A stretch of 64,000 nt of DNA from Glandiceps talaboti (taxonomy: Eukaryota; Hemichordata; Enteropneusta; Spengelidae). Position 1 is the first letter of the stretch, and each line of letters begins with the position of its first letter. The notes under the pieces are model-generated. The model was not told the DNA's origin and searched no databases. It saw only the letters and a list, made by a program, of their open reading frames with translations. The stretch lies in assembly GCF_964340395.1 (NCBI RefSeq), contig NC_135557.1, positions 6,037,716 through 6,101,715 of the forward strand. The letters run 5' to 3'. This document shows positions 1 through 12,704 of the stretch, one piece after another. The position numbers and the translations under genes were made by a program.

Positions 1-1130
1 GTGCAAATTTAGTGGAAAAATTTGAAACTTGCACCCTAAAATGGCTGACGAGATTTGTGTATTTATTGGGGTGTCCAACGAGACTTGAAGTGCACATTAA
101 TGGCTATATTACAAAATGGGGACAAGGGAAACATAACCACCACACTCCTAGCAATATGTTAACTAACTGATGTTGGAGTCAAAAGAAGCGAGATTAATAG
201 GGAACTTGCAAACCCGCCATGTTGAATGATGCATGATGGGGAATGAGATAATAAATGTTAAATAAATTAGTATTGTAAACAATACTGTTACATTGTAACC
301 ACAAATAATCAATTCAGTCACCCTGACCTTTATGGAAGGTTTATTTTATTGGTAGCTCCAGATTAGGTATTACGATAACCACACATAATCCCACAGGCCT
401 TTGCATCTGAGCATGCTCAGTCTGGATTGCAAGTGCGCTGTTTAGTATTATTCTAAGGTATGTAAACCCCAGCAACACTAATGATGATATAGCACATGCA
501 ACTTTAAACTCTGCTATTATATCAACTGACATATACAATTAATTTCAGGCCGGCAATTGTGATACAATGTTACAGTGTACTTAATTAGTGCCATCTTGTT
601 ATGTTCTAAAACTAAAAAAATGTCTTCTCACTTGTTTGATTATGGAGAATACTTGCTGAGAATTTGCACATAAAATTTGAATTAGAATTACTAGTCATAA
701 TTATCGAGAATTTGACATTCATTATTATCATAAAATTACAATTGAAGAATACCTAACCCATGCAAATCTTCAGTGTATTTATTTGGTAGATTCTGTTGCT
801 CAGTCTCTTTGCGTATGCTTTGGTCACCTCTAGTCTAGGCACATAACCCTAACCCTTCACCATTAACCAAACTAGCAAATTAACCATAATGTTAATCATA
901 TCTGTAAAGACTAACACAAACCATCTTTGAGTGATTGTTAAGCTTACGCAAAGAGAAAACACAACTTGTTCTTCCATTTTTAATATAATGATGATTTTTG
1001 GGATATAATTAATGCTAGTATACCTTTTGTATCATGTTATTTTTAATTGTACTGAAAGCTTTGATATAGATTAGAATCCATATGGGTACCACAATTGTTA
1101 TACCACCTCTACACATATTTTATTGGGGGC
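1..1130. other. AT-rich intergenic DNA, no feature recognised
   Basis: I see no convincing coding exon, RNA gene or structured repeat here. The only short open frames lack family resemblance. A degenerate preface to the 27-bp array (GGGGAACAG-like words) begins near 1136. Confidence 0.5.
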
Positions 1131-1244
1131 ACTTATACATTCAGTAGGGGAACAGCTGTACTTAACTTTTCTGAGGAAATACTTGTACTACTTTCATGAG
1201 GCGAGGGTCAATAACGATACAAGTACATGTATATTTTTATAAGG

Positions 1245-4200
1245 AGATGACTACATTTCACTTTGATTGGGGAACAGTTACACTTTACTTTGAATGGGAA
1301 CAGTTATACTTTACTTTAATTAAGGAACAGTTACACTTTGATTGGGGAACAGTTACACTTTACTTTGATTGAGAAACAGTTACACTTTTACTTTGAATGG
1401 GAATAGTTACACGTTGGGGAATAGTTACACTTTACTTTGATTAAGGAACAGTTACACTTTACTTTGATTAGGGAACAGTTACACTTTACTTTGATTGGAG
1501 AACAGCTACACTTTTACTTTGATTTAGGAACAGTTGCACTTTACTTTGATTGGGGAACAGTTATACTTTACTTTGATTAAGGAACAGTTATACTTTACTT
1601 TAGTATGGGAACATTTACACTTTCTTTGAGAACATTTAAACTTTACTTTGATTGAGTAACAGTTACACTTTACTTTGAATGGGAACAGTTAAACTTTTGG
1701 GAACAGTTGGACTTTACTTTGATTGGGGAACAGTTATACTATACTGTGAATGGGAACAGTTACACTATACTTTGATTAAGGAACAGTCATACTTTACTTT
1801 GATTGGGGAACATTTACACTTAAGTTTGATTGAGGAACAGTTACACGTTATTTTGATTAAGGAACAGTTACACTTTACTTTAATTAAGGAACAGTTACAC
1901 TTTAGTTTGGTTTTGGAACATTTACACTTTACTTTGATCGAGGAATAGTTACACTGTACTTTTGATTAAGGGACAGCTACACTTTGGGGAACAGTTGCAC
2001 TTTACTTTGATTGAGGAATAGCTACACTTTACTTTGATTGAAGAATGGTTACACTTTACCATGATTGGGGAACATTTGCAATTTACTTTCATTAAGGAAC
2101 AGTTACACTTTATTTTGGGTGAGGAACACTTGCACTTTGGGGAACAGTTGTACTTTACTTTGATTTAGGAACAGTTACACTTTACTTTGATTGGGGAACA
2201 GTTACACTTTACTTTGTTTGTTGAAGAGTTACACTTTACTTTAATAGGGAATAGATACACTTTACTTTGAATGGGAACAGTTACACTTTACTTTGTTTGA
2301 GGAACAGTTACACTTTACCTTGATTGAGGAACAGTTACACTTTACTTTGATTGGGGAACAGTTACACTTTTACTTTGAATGGGATCAGTTACACTTTACT
2401 TTGATTGTGAAACAGCTACACATTACTTTGGTTGAAGAACAGTTACAATCGCCTTTGATTGAGGAAGAGATACACTTTACTTTGGTTGAGGAAGAGATAC
2501 ACTTTACTTTGGTTGAGGAACAGTTACACTTTACTCTGATTAAGGAACATTTATACTTTACTTTGGTTTGGATCATTTACACTTTCTTTGAGAAAATGTA
2601 CACTTTACCTTGAGGAACAGTTACACTTTACTTTGATTAAGGAACAGTTACACTTTGGGGAACAGTTGCACTTTACTTTGATTGGGGAACAGTTATACTT
2701 TTACTGTGAATGGGAACAGTTACACTATACTTTGATTAAGGAACATTTACACTTAAGTTTGATTGAGGAACAGTTGCACTTTACCTTGATTGGGGAACAG
2801 TTACACTTTACTTTGAGGAACAGTTACACTTTACTTTGATTAAGGAACATTTACACTTAAGTTTGATTGAGGAACAGTTGCACTTTACCTTGATTGGGGA
2901 ACAGTTACACTTTACTTTGAGGAACAGTTACACTTTACTTTGATTGGGGAACAGTTACACTTTACTTTGAGGAACAGTTACACGTTATTTTGATTAAGGG
3001 ACAGTTACACTTTACTTTGAATGGGAACAGATACACTTTGGGGAACAGTTGCACTTTACTTTGATTGGGGAACAGTTATACTTTTACTGTGAATGGGAAC
3101 AGTTACACTATACTTTGATTAAGGAACAGTCATACTTTTACTTTGATTGGGAAACATTTACACTTTACTTTGACTGAGGAACAGTACACTTTTACTTTAA
3201 TTAAGGAACAGTTACACTTTAGTTTGGTTTTGGAACAGTTACACTTTACTTTGGTTGAGGAACAGGTACAATTTATTTTGATTGGCGAACAATTACACTT
3301 TTAGTTTGGTTGGGGAACATTTACACTTTTCTTTCATTAAGGAACAGTTACACTTTACTTTGATTGGGGAACATTTGCAATTTACTTTCATTGAGGAACA
3401 GTTACACTTTATTTTGGTTGAGGAACAGTTACACTTTGGGGAACAGTTGCACTTTACTTTGATTGTGGAACAGTTACACTTTACTTTGTTTGGGGAAGAG
3501 TTACACTTTACTTTAATAGGGAATAGATACACTTTACTTTGAATGGGAACAGTTACACTTTACTTTGTTTGAGGAACAGTTACACTTTACCTTGATTGAG
3601 GAAGAGTTACACTTTACTTTGATTGGGGAACAGCTACACATGTATTACTTTGGTTGAAGAACAGTTACACTCGCCTTTGATTGAGGAAGAGATGCACTTT
3701 ACTTTGGTTGAAGAACAGTTACACTTACTTTGATTGAGGAAGAGTTACTCTGTACTTTGGTTGAGGAACAGTTACACTTTATTTTAATTAAGGAACAGGT
3801 ACACTTTTACTTTAACAAAGGAACAGTTACACTTTACTTTACTTTAATTAAGGAACAGTCATACTTTTACTTTGATTGGGAAACATTTACACTTTACTTT
3901 GACTGAGGAACAGTACACTTTTACTTTAATTAAGGAACAGTTACACTTTAGTTTGGCTTTGGAACATTTACACTTTCTTTGAGAACATTTACACTTTGAT
4001 CGAGGAACAGTTACACTTTACGTTGATCGAGGAACAGTTACACTTTACTTTGATTTGGGAAAATTTGCAATTTACTTTCATTGAGGAACCGTTACACTTT
4101 ATTTTGATCGAGGAACAGTGACACTTTACTTTGATTAAGGAACAGTTACACTTTACTTTGATTTGGGAACATTTGCAATTTACTTTCATTGAGGAACAGT

Positions 4201-4530
4201 TACACTTTACTTTGATTGAGGAATAGTTACACTTCGATTGGGATACAGTTATACTTTACTTTGATTGAGGAACAGTTACACTTTACTTTGATTGAGGAAC
4301 AGTTACACTTTACGTTGATTGGGGAATAGTTGCACTTTACTTTGGTTTAAGAACAGTTACACTTTACTTTGATTGAGGAACAATTACACTTTTCTTTGAT
4401 TAGGGAACAGTTACACTTTACTTTGATTGAGGAAAGATTAACCCTTATTTTGATTAGAGATGTTACTTTACTTTTATTTTGCTTGGGGAATAGTCTCACT
4501 TTACTCTGACAGGGAATAGTCTGGATGCCA
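1245..4530. repeat. 27-bp minisatellite array, ~3.3 kb
   Basis: Well over a hundred tandem copies of a 27-bp unit, approximately GGGGAACAGTTACACTTTAC followed by TTTGATT. Common variants are GAGGAACAG, AAGGAACAG and GAATGGGAACAG, with truncated or compound units. A higher-order pattern is visible: a multi-unit block containing CTTTTACTGTGAATGGG recurs near 1730, 2700 and 3075. Because 27 is divisible by three, stretches stay open in several frames on both strands and translate to nine-residue repeats of the type EEQLHFTLI. I regard those ORFs as artefacts of the period, not genes. Confidence 0.95.
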
Positions 4531-4894
4531 ACTTGGTTTCACACTAAACCACATCTGGTCAAAGTCCCTCCAATAAGCACAAAAGGTTGTTCATCCCATC
4601 AGTGAACCCCAACTGCTATAGTGATGAACAGTGTATAAGTAGCACCCAAAGCTGACAAATATACCATTACATAACTGCCCCAATAACCACTATCTTTATG
4701 AGGGCTGTGTTATTGGTTAGAATTTTGTGATTCATTAAAAATAAAGATTTGATGTTAATGACTGTTTGGGTGGGTGTGTATGAATTTTAAATTACATTAA
4801 ATTGCAGCTCGTGCATCTCAGGACTTGTAGTGTAACAACTTTGACTATACTGTGAGTGGAGATGTAAATAGTAACGATTCTGTATAGGAACTAG
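4531..4894. other. Non-repetitive spacer inside the minisatellite region
   Basis: About 360 bp without the 27-bp unit separate the main array from a short outlying block. No coding or RNA feature recognised. Confidence 0.5.
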
Positions 4895-5215
4895 ACTAAC
4901 CAGGGAACAGTTGCACTTTACTTTGCTTTTGGAACAGTTACATTTTACTTTGATTGAGGAAAAGTTACTCTGTAATTTTATTGGGGTACAGTTGTACTTT
5001 ACTTTGATAGGGGGACAGTATTACTTTAGTTTGTTTGGAGAACAGTTACATTTTATTTTGATTGGTGAACACTTATACTTTACTTTGATTGGTAAAAGTC
5101 ATGCATTATTTTGATGCGGGAAGAGTTACAATTTACTTTGCTCTGAGAACAGTTATACTTTAGTTTGATTGCGAGCCTTTACACTCTATTTTCATAAGGG
5201 AAAAGCTGTACATTA
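4895..5215. repeat. Outlying, diverged block of the 27-bp minisatellite
   Basis: About ten to twelve degenerate copies of the same GGAACAGTTACACTTTACTTTGATT-type unit, clearly related to the array that ends near 4530 but more diverged. This looks like an older edge of the array. Confidence 0.85.
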
Positions 5216-5631
5216 CTTTTAAAACTTGTGTGTTAAATGGTAAATTGTGGCAATACGGCAATTTTTAAAAATATTTTTCTCCATTGCATTGTCCATAATT
5301 GCTCCTGATGTACTTTGAATGAGCACTATATATTACCTTTGAATAAATGTTAATTTTGTGCCAAACAAATCAAAGTGGTTAAGCAGTGTATTATTACTAC
5401 ACTATACTTGCTACCATGGTTACTGAGCAACATTTGAGTAGATTACGTCATATGATGTGAAACATGATCATCTCGCATGTATGGAGATTTTTTGTACAAA
5501 CAATTATTTGTAAAATAAAACCTCTTTTTGTAATATCCCAATGTATTTCCTTTTGTAAATATTTTGCCTGGTTTCCATAGCAACCCAATTTTTAATAACT
5601 TTTATGATTATATATACACACATATATGTAT

Positions 5632-5731
<100 letters not shown>

Positions 5732-6136
5732 CACAGTGATCCGTGTCGCAACAGCATGAAACAACTGTTCTTGTGAATGTTGCTTGATACTGTGTTATTT
5801 ACACAACTCTACATACATATGTATTGAGCACTGTTTATTCCAGTATAGACATTTTACATATACTGAGTTTATATGTGTACATTATGTACCTCTATATATG
5901 TATGTTAATTATTAATATAATGAAAATGTTTCAACTGTTATATTTTTTGAAAGGTGATACATTTTTATAGAATTCAATAAAGCATTATTATACTATTGTC
6001 ACAGTTTCCATTCGTATTTATTCCCACTAGATAGAGCCAGGAGAGGACTATAGGAATGACTATCTGTTATCAGTCCTACTCTTGATCTGCATAATTCAAG
6101 TTCAATCAGTCCTGGCATACATTTTGTATACTGTAA

Positions 6137-6610
6137 GTGACATATGCATGTCACTTTATTTCAATAATTTGAATATCTTACTCCCTAGGGTCATGTATGT
6201 GCAACCGTCCATGCCCACCTCTATCATAATACACACAGGCCAATTTCAACAAAACATGGTAAATATCTAATACTTAGCGATCCTGTGCATATGCACGTCA
6301 CTTCATTTCATGATTCCTCCAAAAACATCCAAATGGCGACCATTTTTGTCACAAAAATTAACATTTTGCCTAGTAGCATCGGAAGCTTAGTACATATAAA
6401 GATTATGTATTAGTTTCTACACCCATATTATCTATGAATGTCGACAAACTGGCACATGACACTGACCTTGACCTTCAAGGTAATTTGGCCATAAATGAAA
6501 ATTCACATTTTGCCAAGTAACATCGAAAATGTGGTTGATAGACTCTACACCCCTGTTATCAATGGAGAGCTTTCTAATGACACTTTGACCTATTCCCTCA
6601 TTTTCAAAGT
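6137..6610. repeat. Diverged ~147-bp tandem repeat
   Basis: Words such as CATATGCATGTCACTT (6140) and CATATGCACGTCACTT (6286) recur about 147 bp apart. CATTTTGCC..GTA.CATCG recurs at about 6363 and 6508. The copies are strongly diverged and the copy number (about three) is uncertain. No coding content is apparent. Confidence 0.45.
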
Positions 6611-7028
6611 CAAATAGGCAAGGCATTCATCTGTACTCCAACCCTCTACACGCCATTGGATAAAGGCAGTCACACGAACCTACAGTGAATCACTATTGGC
6701 CAAAGATATGGGATTATGCAAATCCACTATTAAATCAATGCCCTGTTTGGTATCATAAGCTACTGGCCAAGTGTAAAGGGATTTATATGTTTGCACACCT
6801 GTATCCATTTACTAAACAATATACTAATGTTCCTTTAAGCTAATGTAACCTACACCCCATTTACTATGTTGTCTTTGGTTCTTAGTTCAATATTTGTATC
6901 TGGCAACTTATAAATTTCTTTAAATAACAGGATTACACCCCTTTGGTTTCAACTGCAATGTTTCCGTTTCATCATTAACTGAAGTTCGACTTTGATTATA
7001 CAAAAATCTAACCACTATTCTATGACAG

Positions 7029-7233
7029 GTAGTCTCGCTGCCAGACTCTTGACTGTAGACCCTAGCGTAGTAAGCCGAGCGGCGAAGCCGTGAAAAGTGA
7101 GGGACTTTAGTTACTCTCTTTCTCGAGTCTTCGCCACTCGGCTTATAAAGCTTTAGTCCCTCATTTCTCGCGGCGATGCCGCTCGGCTTACAAAGCTTAG
7201 GGAAGATAGTCACGAGTCTGGCAGCGATACTAG
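7029..7233. mobile_element. MITE, 205 bp, with terminal inverted repeats and 7-bp target-site duplication
   Basis: The left end GTAGTCTCGCTGCCAGACTC is mirrored at the right by GAGTCTGGCAGCGATACTAG. Directly flanking both ends is ATGACAG (7022-7028 and 7234-7240), a perfect 7-bp target-site duplication. The interior holds secondary palindromes built from AAGCCGAGCGGC-like words. No coding capacity, so this is a non-autonomous DNA transposon copy. The superfamily is not determined; a 7-8-bp duplication is closest to hAT-like elements. Confidence 0.85.
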
Positions 7234-7240
7234 ATGACAG

Positions 7241-8530
7241 TACTGTGCCACCATGTTTTATTTAGAAATAAGGGATCTGCCCTTTTTGGTATTGCAGGGG
7301 CATCAGTGACTTTTTGTTTACACGATAGAAAAATCCACCCCCGAGCCAGAGAAACTGACCAGTCCCTAACTCATGTGTACATGTCTCTGGTCTACATTCC
7401 AAACTCATACACTGTACGAAATGTTAACATTTTAAGGCTATTCAAACTATGACAAAATTGTATGTTTGATGATACTGCAGTGAATTTACACAGCCTTTAC
7501 TGATTAATGGTGAATTACATTAATATCTAGTGAACGTGAATTGATATCTGGAGATACTGGTGAATGGTGAATTAGGGCATTTACTTCCTGATGAATGGTG
7601 ATCCAAAAGGGGTGTAAACCCCCCTCCCCATTGACAGATCCATGAGGGACACCGAGTAGAGATGGACTGGGTCATAGATTTGGAACTCCAAAGATCAATG
7701 GCTGGTGTGTGTCGTGTTGACGATGGCAAGAGCACCCACAAAAATTGTAAACTAACTTTACATGTTTTCAGTTGTTAAAAATTCCCTGTTGGGGTGGGAC
7801 TGTCGGTGTAGGTGAGGGCCAAGACTGAGTCTGTGTTTGTAACTCAAAAAGTGTGAAAAGTATAAAAACTTTGTATATGGATATGTTGTATTACATTGTT
7901 TAGGCATAAAAAATATGTGGTTCCGATTACATTGAATTTTAACATAGGTGGGTTGGTAGATTTTTATTTTATTTATTATTTTTTCTTCATGTGTGAGTGT
8001 CTAGTTCAGGCTTTAATTTCCATTAGTTATAAAAGGATTATAATGTTTCGATCAGACAAACACAATATTTCACAGAAAATTGTTAAACGGCCAATAATTA
8101 GACTTTTGTACATATTAATCAGTCGTCGATATTATCTATAATCAGAACAGAAACAGGTTGAAATCTTGATCGCCGTTGAGGGCGCTGATTTCTTGGGGGG
8201 GGGGGGACCAAAATAAATTTGATATGATTTTTACATTCATCGGTAACATTTTGAGGTAACAAAAATTGAGAATTTTTCAATTTAATTTACTTTGGTTGCC
8301 ATGGCCACCACCATTTTCAATTAAAATCTCCCAGATTTTGTTTTTGTCATATAGGCAATCTTTCCACAAATTGTAAATCCATCGACAGCTTTATGTGACT
8401 TGCTAACAACATATCTAAGTTCAGTGAATGGCACTGACAGCTAAAGTGGCATGCATCACAGGGTTTATTCCTGTATGCCTCATTCCCAGATCGAGATCTT
8501 AGTCTGGGATTGTAGTGCGCGTGTTACGGT
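7241..8530. other. Intergenic DNA, no recognised feature
   Basis: Contains a poly-G run near 8196 and scattered AT-rich sequence. I found no exon or repeat structure I can defend. Confidence 0.4.
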
Positions 8531-8603
8531 CCCTGTCAGGATCTAGACTAGATGTAGATGGCTGTCAGTCATCAGATGAAGTGACGTCGAAACTCCGGCC
8601 GTA

Positions 8604-9737
8604 ATGATAACCTCCCCAACACGTGTTAGTGGTACTCCAGCAGTACAAACACAACAATTGACAGATATTCTGTCAGGTATTCTGGAGTCCGTCCAGAGAA
8701 TGAATGCTAATCAGCAGTTATCGATGAATAGAAGTGGTGGCGAGCAGAATTTTAGTGCTTTAGATAGCACACAAGCAGGCTTGCCCCCTATGGCACAAGG
8801 GGAGAGGCCTAGTGTCTTAGCCTGTTAACGAGGGAATGATGTTGTAGCGGCAGAAGAATTATGTGCCGGAGAATGAATTATACCCAGAGTCTTCTTATGG
8901 AGACCAGCTGCCACCACCAACTCAGAAACGTAAAAAGACTGTGAACAGAGGTAAGCAGCCTATTAGTCTAGACTAGTGTCAGAGACTGACAGTTCAGAGG
9001 TTTCTGAGTGCGAGTTTGAGAACCCACATGATAAAGCTGGTGGGATTAGATTATCAAAATCTGTTATTCAATGGTTTGAACAACAACGTACCTCTACACT
9101 ATCTAGTGATGATAGGAAAGAATACCAACAACGATACGATATATGTCAAGAGCAACATAAATTTCTTGAATCGCCATGTGTTCCAGAACATTTATCAGTT
9201 TACTGGGGAAAACGTCAACACACTAAGCCATTAATGTTCCAGGATGGTCGTCTGGCTAAGGTTTCTGATAGTTTACTCCTGGCTCAATTACCATTGTTGG
9301 AAATTTTGCAAGCAATGAGAGTGTGTCACGTGAAGTTTCACAAATGTTGCCAGCTATTCAACCTTGTTTGGCAGTGCTTTCCATACTTTGCAGTGTGCAA
9401 GACAAAGAGCATTTAATGATGTGCTTCTGCCCCTGCATATGAGTCCATGAAGAAGTTGAAACCTACCATGACTACCATTTATGGTGATGAGCCTTTATCT
9501 GAGGCTAAGAAGGCAAAACAGGCACACAGTGTGGCAAGGGAGATGACAACCCAAATGGATAGACTGTCCACTTCTGGAACCATGTACCATAGAAGACGTG
9601 GTTGTGGTTTTGGTGGTAATTTCAATACTAGATATGGTAAGCCAGGTGTTACTAACCAGTATGGCAGTTATGGTAGAGGCAAGTCACCAAATGTATTTGG
9701 CAGAGGTGGCTTTAAGTCTAGTAATAGTTCCGTTTGA
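8604..9737 (+). pseudogene. DIRS gag-like ORF, broken
   Basis: An N-terminal piece (8604-8828) is rich in Gln and Ser. A central piece (8976-9416) contains the acidic MSETDSSEVSECE start and a helical region. A C-terminal Arg/Gly-rich tail (9447-9737) has repeated GRG, YGKPG and FGRGG motifs, as in nucleic-acid-binding Gag tails of DIRS elements. Stops at 8826 and near 8970 and frame changes near 9400 break it. Assignment rests on position upstream of the DIRS RT and on composition, not on a diagnostic motif. Confidence 0.6.
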
Positions 9738-9740
9738 GGC

Positions 9741-11250
9741 AAAAGATATTGACCCAGTTATCCACAAACCGTTAATTTACCCCAAAGTGGGAGGTCGTCT
9801 ATCTCGTTATGTACACAATTGGTGCCAGCTGACTTCCGACCCTTGGGTACCAGAAACAGTAGAAGGTTATCATCTAGAACTTTTACATCAACACCAGTAC
9901 AGAGTCATTACCCTGTAACCAAAGTTCAGGACCCCAAAGTGGAATTGATAGACAGTGAAGTTCATACACTACTAGAGAAAGGTGCAGTTCAAGTAGTTCA
10001 GTTCAACCGGAACAGTTTGTGTCAACAATGTTTTTAGTACCCAAGGGCACAGGGGGTTGGAGACCAGTTTTCAACCTCAAGCCATTGGACAAGTTCATTC
10101 ATTATCAACATTTTAAGATGGAAGGCATTCGACACGTAAAGAGCATGCTACGTCGCAAAGATTACATGGCAGCACTTACATGCATACTCCACCGTCCCTG
10201 TATTCATTCATCACTGGAAGTACCTACACTTTATATGGAAGAGCACAATGTACCAGTTTGCGGTTCTACCATTCGGCATCGCAAGTGCTCCCAGAGTGTT
10301 CACAAAGATAATGAAGCCAGTTGTAGCAAGCCTTCGTCAACAAGGGATTCAATGTGTAATTTATATAGACGACCTACTCATTTTGGAGGAAATGCAGAGT
10401 ATTTGTCAGTCCAATGTCCAAACAGCGCTCCAGTTACTTGACAAAGTTGGTTTTCTCCTCAATCAACAAAAGTCAAAACTGGTACCCAGGCAGAGAATTC
10501 AATTTCTGGGGTTCATCTTAGATTCAACACAGATAACAATCAGCCTTCCAGAGGAGAAAGTGTGTCAACTACATACACAGTGCTCCAGTATTCTAAACCA
10601 GTCAACAGTGTCAGTCAGGCAGTTATCTCAGTGTCTTGGTCACATGCTGGCAGCACTTCAGGCCATTACAGTAGCGCCGCTTCATTTTCGGGCTCTCCAA
10701 AGAGATCAGATTTCGACTCTAAAGAGTTCAGGATTGTACGATTAAAGTGGGAAGCTTTCAGTAGAAGCAAGAGACGAGCTGCAATGGTGGAGAGATTGCC
10801 CTCAGGTTTGGAATGGAAAATCCATTCTCCTGTGTCCCCCAGAGGTTATTATTCAGACGGATGCGTCCGATATGGGTTGGGGGCAGTCAGCAGCAGATGA
10901 TAGAGGAAATCTGACTGCTCAAGGCAGGTGGAAGGTAAACGAGAATTCTCTTCACATAAATGAGAGAGAGCTACTTGCTGCATTCCTAGCACTACAGAGT
11001 CTCGTGAAAGACCTGACAAATTGTTGTGTGGAAGTTCAGAGCGACAACGCTACCATAGTAGCTTATATCAATCATCAAGGAGGGACACATTCGTGGACAC
11101 TGAACCAGACTGCAACAAAAATGTGGAAGTGGTGTCTGCAATGCATCATCCTGCTCCGAGCAAGTTTCCGCCTGGCGTACAGAACATACCAGCCGATCAC
11201 TTATCTTGGGTCTTCAAGGAGAATCTGGAGTGGCAGCTTCTACCAGTAAT
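9741..11250 (+). pseudogene. DIRS reverse transcriptase and RNase H, broken
   Basis: The N-terminal signature GGRLSRYVHNWCQLTSDPWV typical of DIRS RT lies at about 9790-9850. The fingers region VPKGTGGWRPVFNLKPLDKF is at about 10025-10090. The block YQFAVLPFGIASAPRVF is at about 10250, and the catalytic YIDD box at about 10360. RNase H begins at TDASDMGWG (about 10855) and contains the INERELLAA helix. At least four frame changes are needed to follow the protein. In the motif A region (about 10165-10185) the expected catalytic Asp is absent and the frame shifts, consistent with a small deletion. The enzyme encoded by this copy would be inactive. Confidence 0.88.
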
Positions 11251-11259
11251 TTGTCAAGC

Positions 11260-11570
11260 AGCGATAGCTCAGCTTACCATCTCACCCCAGATAGATCTGT
11301 TTGCAACCAGATTGAATACTCAATTCAGCAAGTTTGTGGCATGGAGACCAGATCCACAGGCATGGAGGGTAGATGCGTTTTCCATCAGTTGGAGCCATCT
11401 GGTAGGGTATGCTTTTCCGCCATTCTCCCTAATACCAAGAGTGTTGCACAGGGTCAGGCAGGACCAAGCTCATCTAGTCTTGGTGACACCATTTTGGACG
11501 GCACAGCCGTGGTATACCGATCTCCTGTCTCTAGCCACAAGCAGGCCAGTACTCCTGCCACAACTTCCTG
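11260..11570 (+). pseudogene. DIRS methyltransferase-like segment
   Basis: The peptide IDLFATRLNTQFSKFVAW is followed by RPDPQAWRVDAFSISWS and YAFPPFSLIPRVL, with a later VLVTPFWTAQPWY. This is the Dam-type methyltransferase-like domain found between RNase H and the recombinase in DIRS-like elements. Its presence separates this copy from Ngaro-type elements, which lack it. It lies in one open frame (11021-11809) that continues toward the recombinase. Confidence 0.75.
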
Positions 11571-11634
11571 ATCTTCTGACAAACCCAGTGACAAAGGAAA
11601 TTCATCCACTGTCAGAACAGCTCCAACTAGCCGT

Positions 11635-12503
11635 GTGGCAGCTCTCAGGAGTACCCTCAGAGCCAGAGGAATTTCTACTAGAGTGTCCAGGATTCTCTTG
11701 CAGTCCTTACGATCAGGCACAGCAAAACAATATGATTCTGCATGGCGTCGCTGGAGTAGTTGGTGTCAGAAGAAAAAAGAAGATCCTGTTCCAGCATCTG
11801 TACCGGTGATCTTAGAGTTCCTGTCAGATTTAGTGGAAGACGGTTTGCAATACACAACAATTGATGTTTACAGATCAACAATTTCATCAGTTCACCTCCC
11901 AGTTGAGGGCTATCGTCTTGGTAACCACCCTCTGGTGTGCAGTTCATGCGTGGTGTGTTTGTGTCCAGGCCTCCACTGCCTAAGTATACGGAGGTATGGA
12001 ATGTTAAGTTAGTACTACAGTGTTTGAAAAATATGTCTCCTGCTAAGGATCGCTCTCGAAAGGCTCTTACACTGAAAACAGTCATGTTGGTCGCATTATG
12101 TACAGCAGGTCGCTGTTCGGACATTGTATCTCTGAAACTAGGGAAGGTATCGTTGTCTCAGGGGACAGCAACATTATTGCCTTTGGGACTATCTAAGATG
12201 GATAGACCGTCTAGAACAAAGAAAACTTTATGTTTACCAGCCTTCAAGGAAGACAGGCGAATTTGTGTTGTTTATTATTTGGCTGCATCTTTGAAGCGGG
12301 TTCAGAGTATCCGCAAGTCTGATAATAATTCATTTGTAAGTTATGCTACTGGTAAACCGGTAGTTTCTGCAACAGTTGGACGTTGGTTGAAGTTTATTCT
12401 CCAGCTCGCTGGTATAGGAAAGAAGTTCTACAAGAGCAGCAGTTACAAGTGTGATGTCCTTGCACCAGATGTCCATGTGATGGAAACAGTGTCAGATGTT
12501 TAG
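11635..12503 (+). pseudogene. DIRS tyrosine recombinase, damaged C-terminus
   Basis: The N-terminal SAM-like region (SGTAKQYDSAWRRWSSWC, about 11705) and the core with the first catalytic Arg (CTAGRCSDIVSLKL, about 12100) are readable across one frame change near 11930. The expected C-terminal HxxR...Tyr portion is out of frame: near 12424 a shifted frame reads STRAAVTS, but the residue expected to be His is not, and a stop follows. The recombinase is therefore probably dead. In this family it would integrate a circular DNA intermediate without target-site duplication. Confidence 0.85.
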
Positions 12504-12676
12504 GTGAGCATGATTTCTATTTTTTGTCTTTTAGTTGACTTCAAAGTCAGCTACGAAAGAAGTGGAACGAACGGAGGATAGGAAGCATAAATAAAACTTA
12601 GACAATATCCTTACCATTGCAGGATACTTGTAGTTATTCTTCCTATCCGGAGTGAGTGGAGCATATTGAAGTAGCT

Positions 12677-12704
12677 CCCACCCACCCACCCACCCACCCA
12701 CCCA
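12677..12704. repeat. (CCCA)n microsatellite
   Basis: Seven tandem CCCA/CCAC units, in the noncoding 3' part of the DIRS region. Confidence 0.9.

Noticed and set aside
1679-4189. Long ORFs with EEQLHFTLI or KVKCNCS repeats over the first 5 kb
   Set aside because: They follow from a 27-bp period free of stops in several frames on both strands; no splice signals, start context or non-repeat flanks support a protein.
1245-5215. CRISPR-like array
   Set aside because: Units are contiguous with no unique spacers, and the genome is eukaryotic; the same applies to the 37-bp and 46-bp arrays.
11678-12124. Minus-strand 148-residue ORF over the recombinase
   Set aside because: Antisense shadow of the DIRS tyrosine recombinase, which has recognisable motifs on the + strand.
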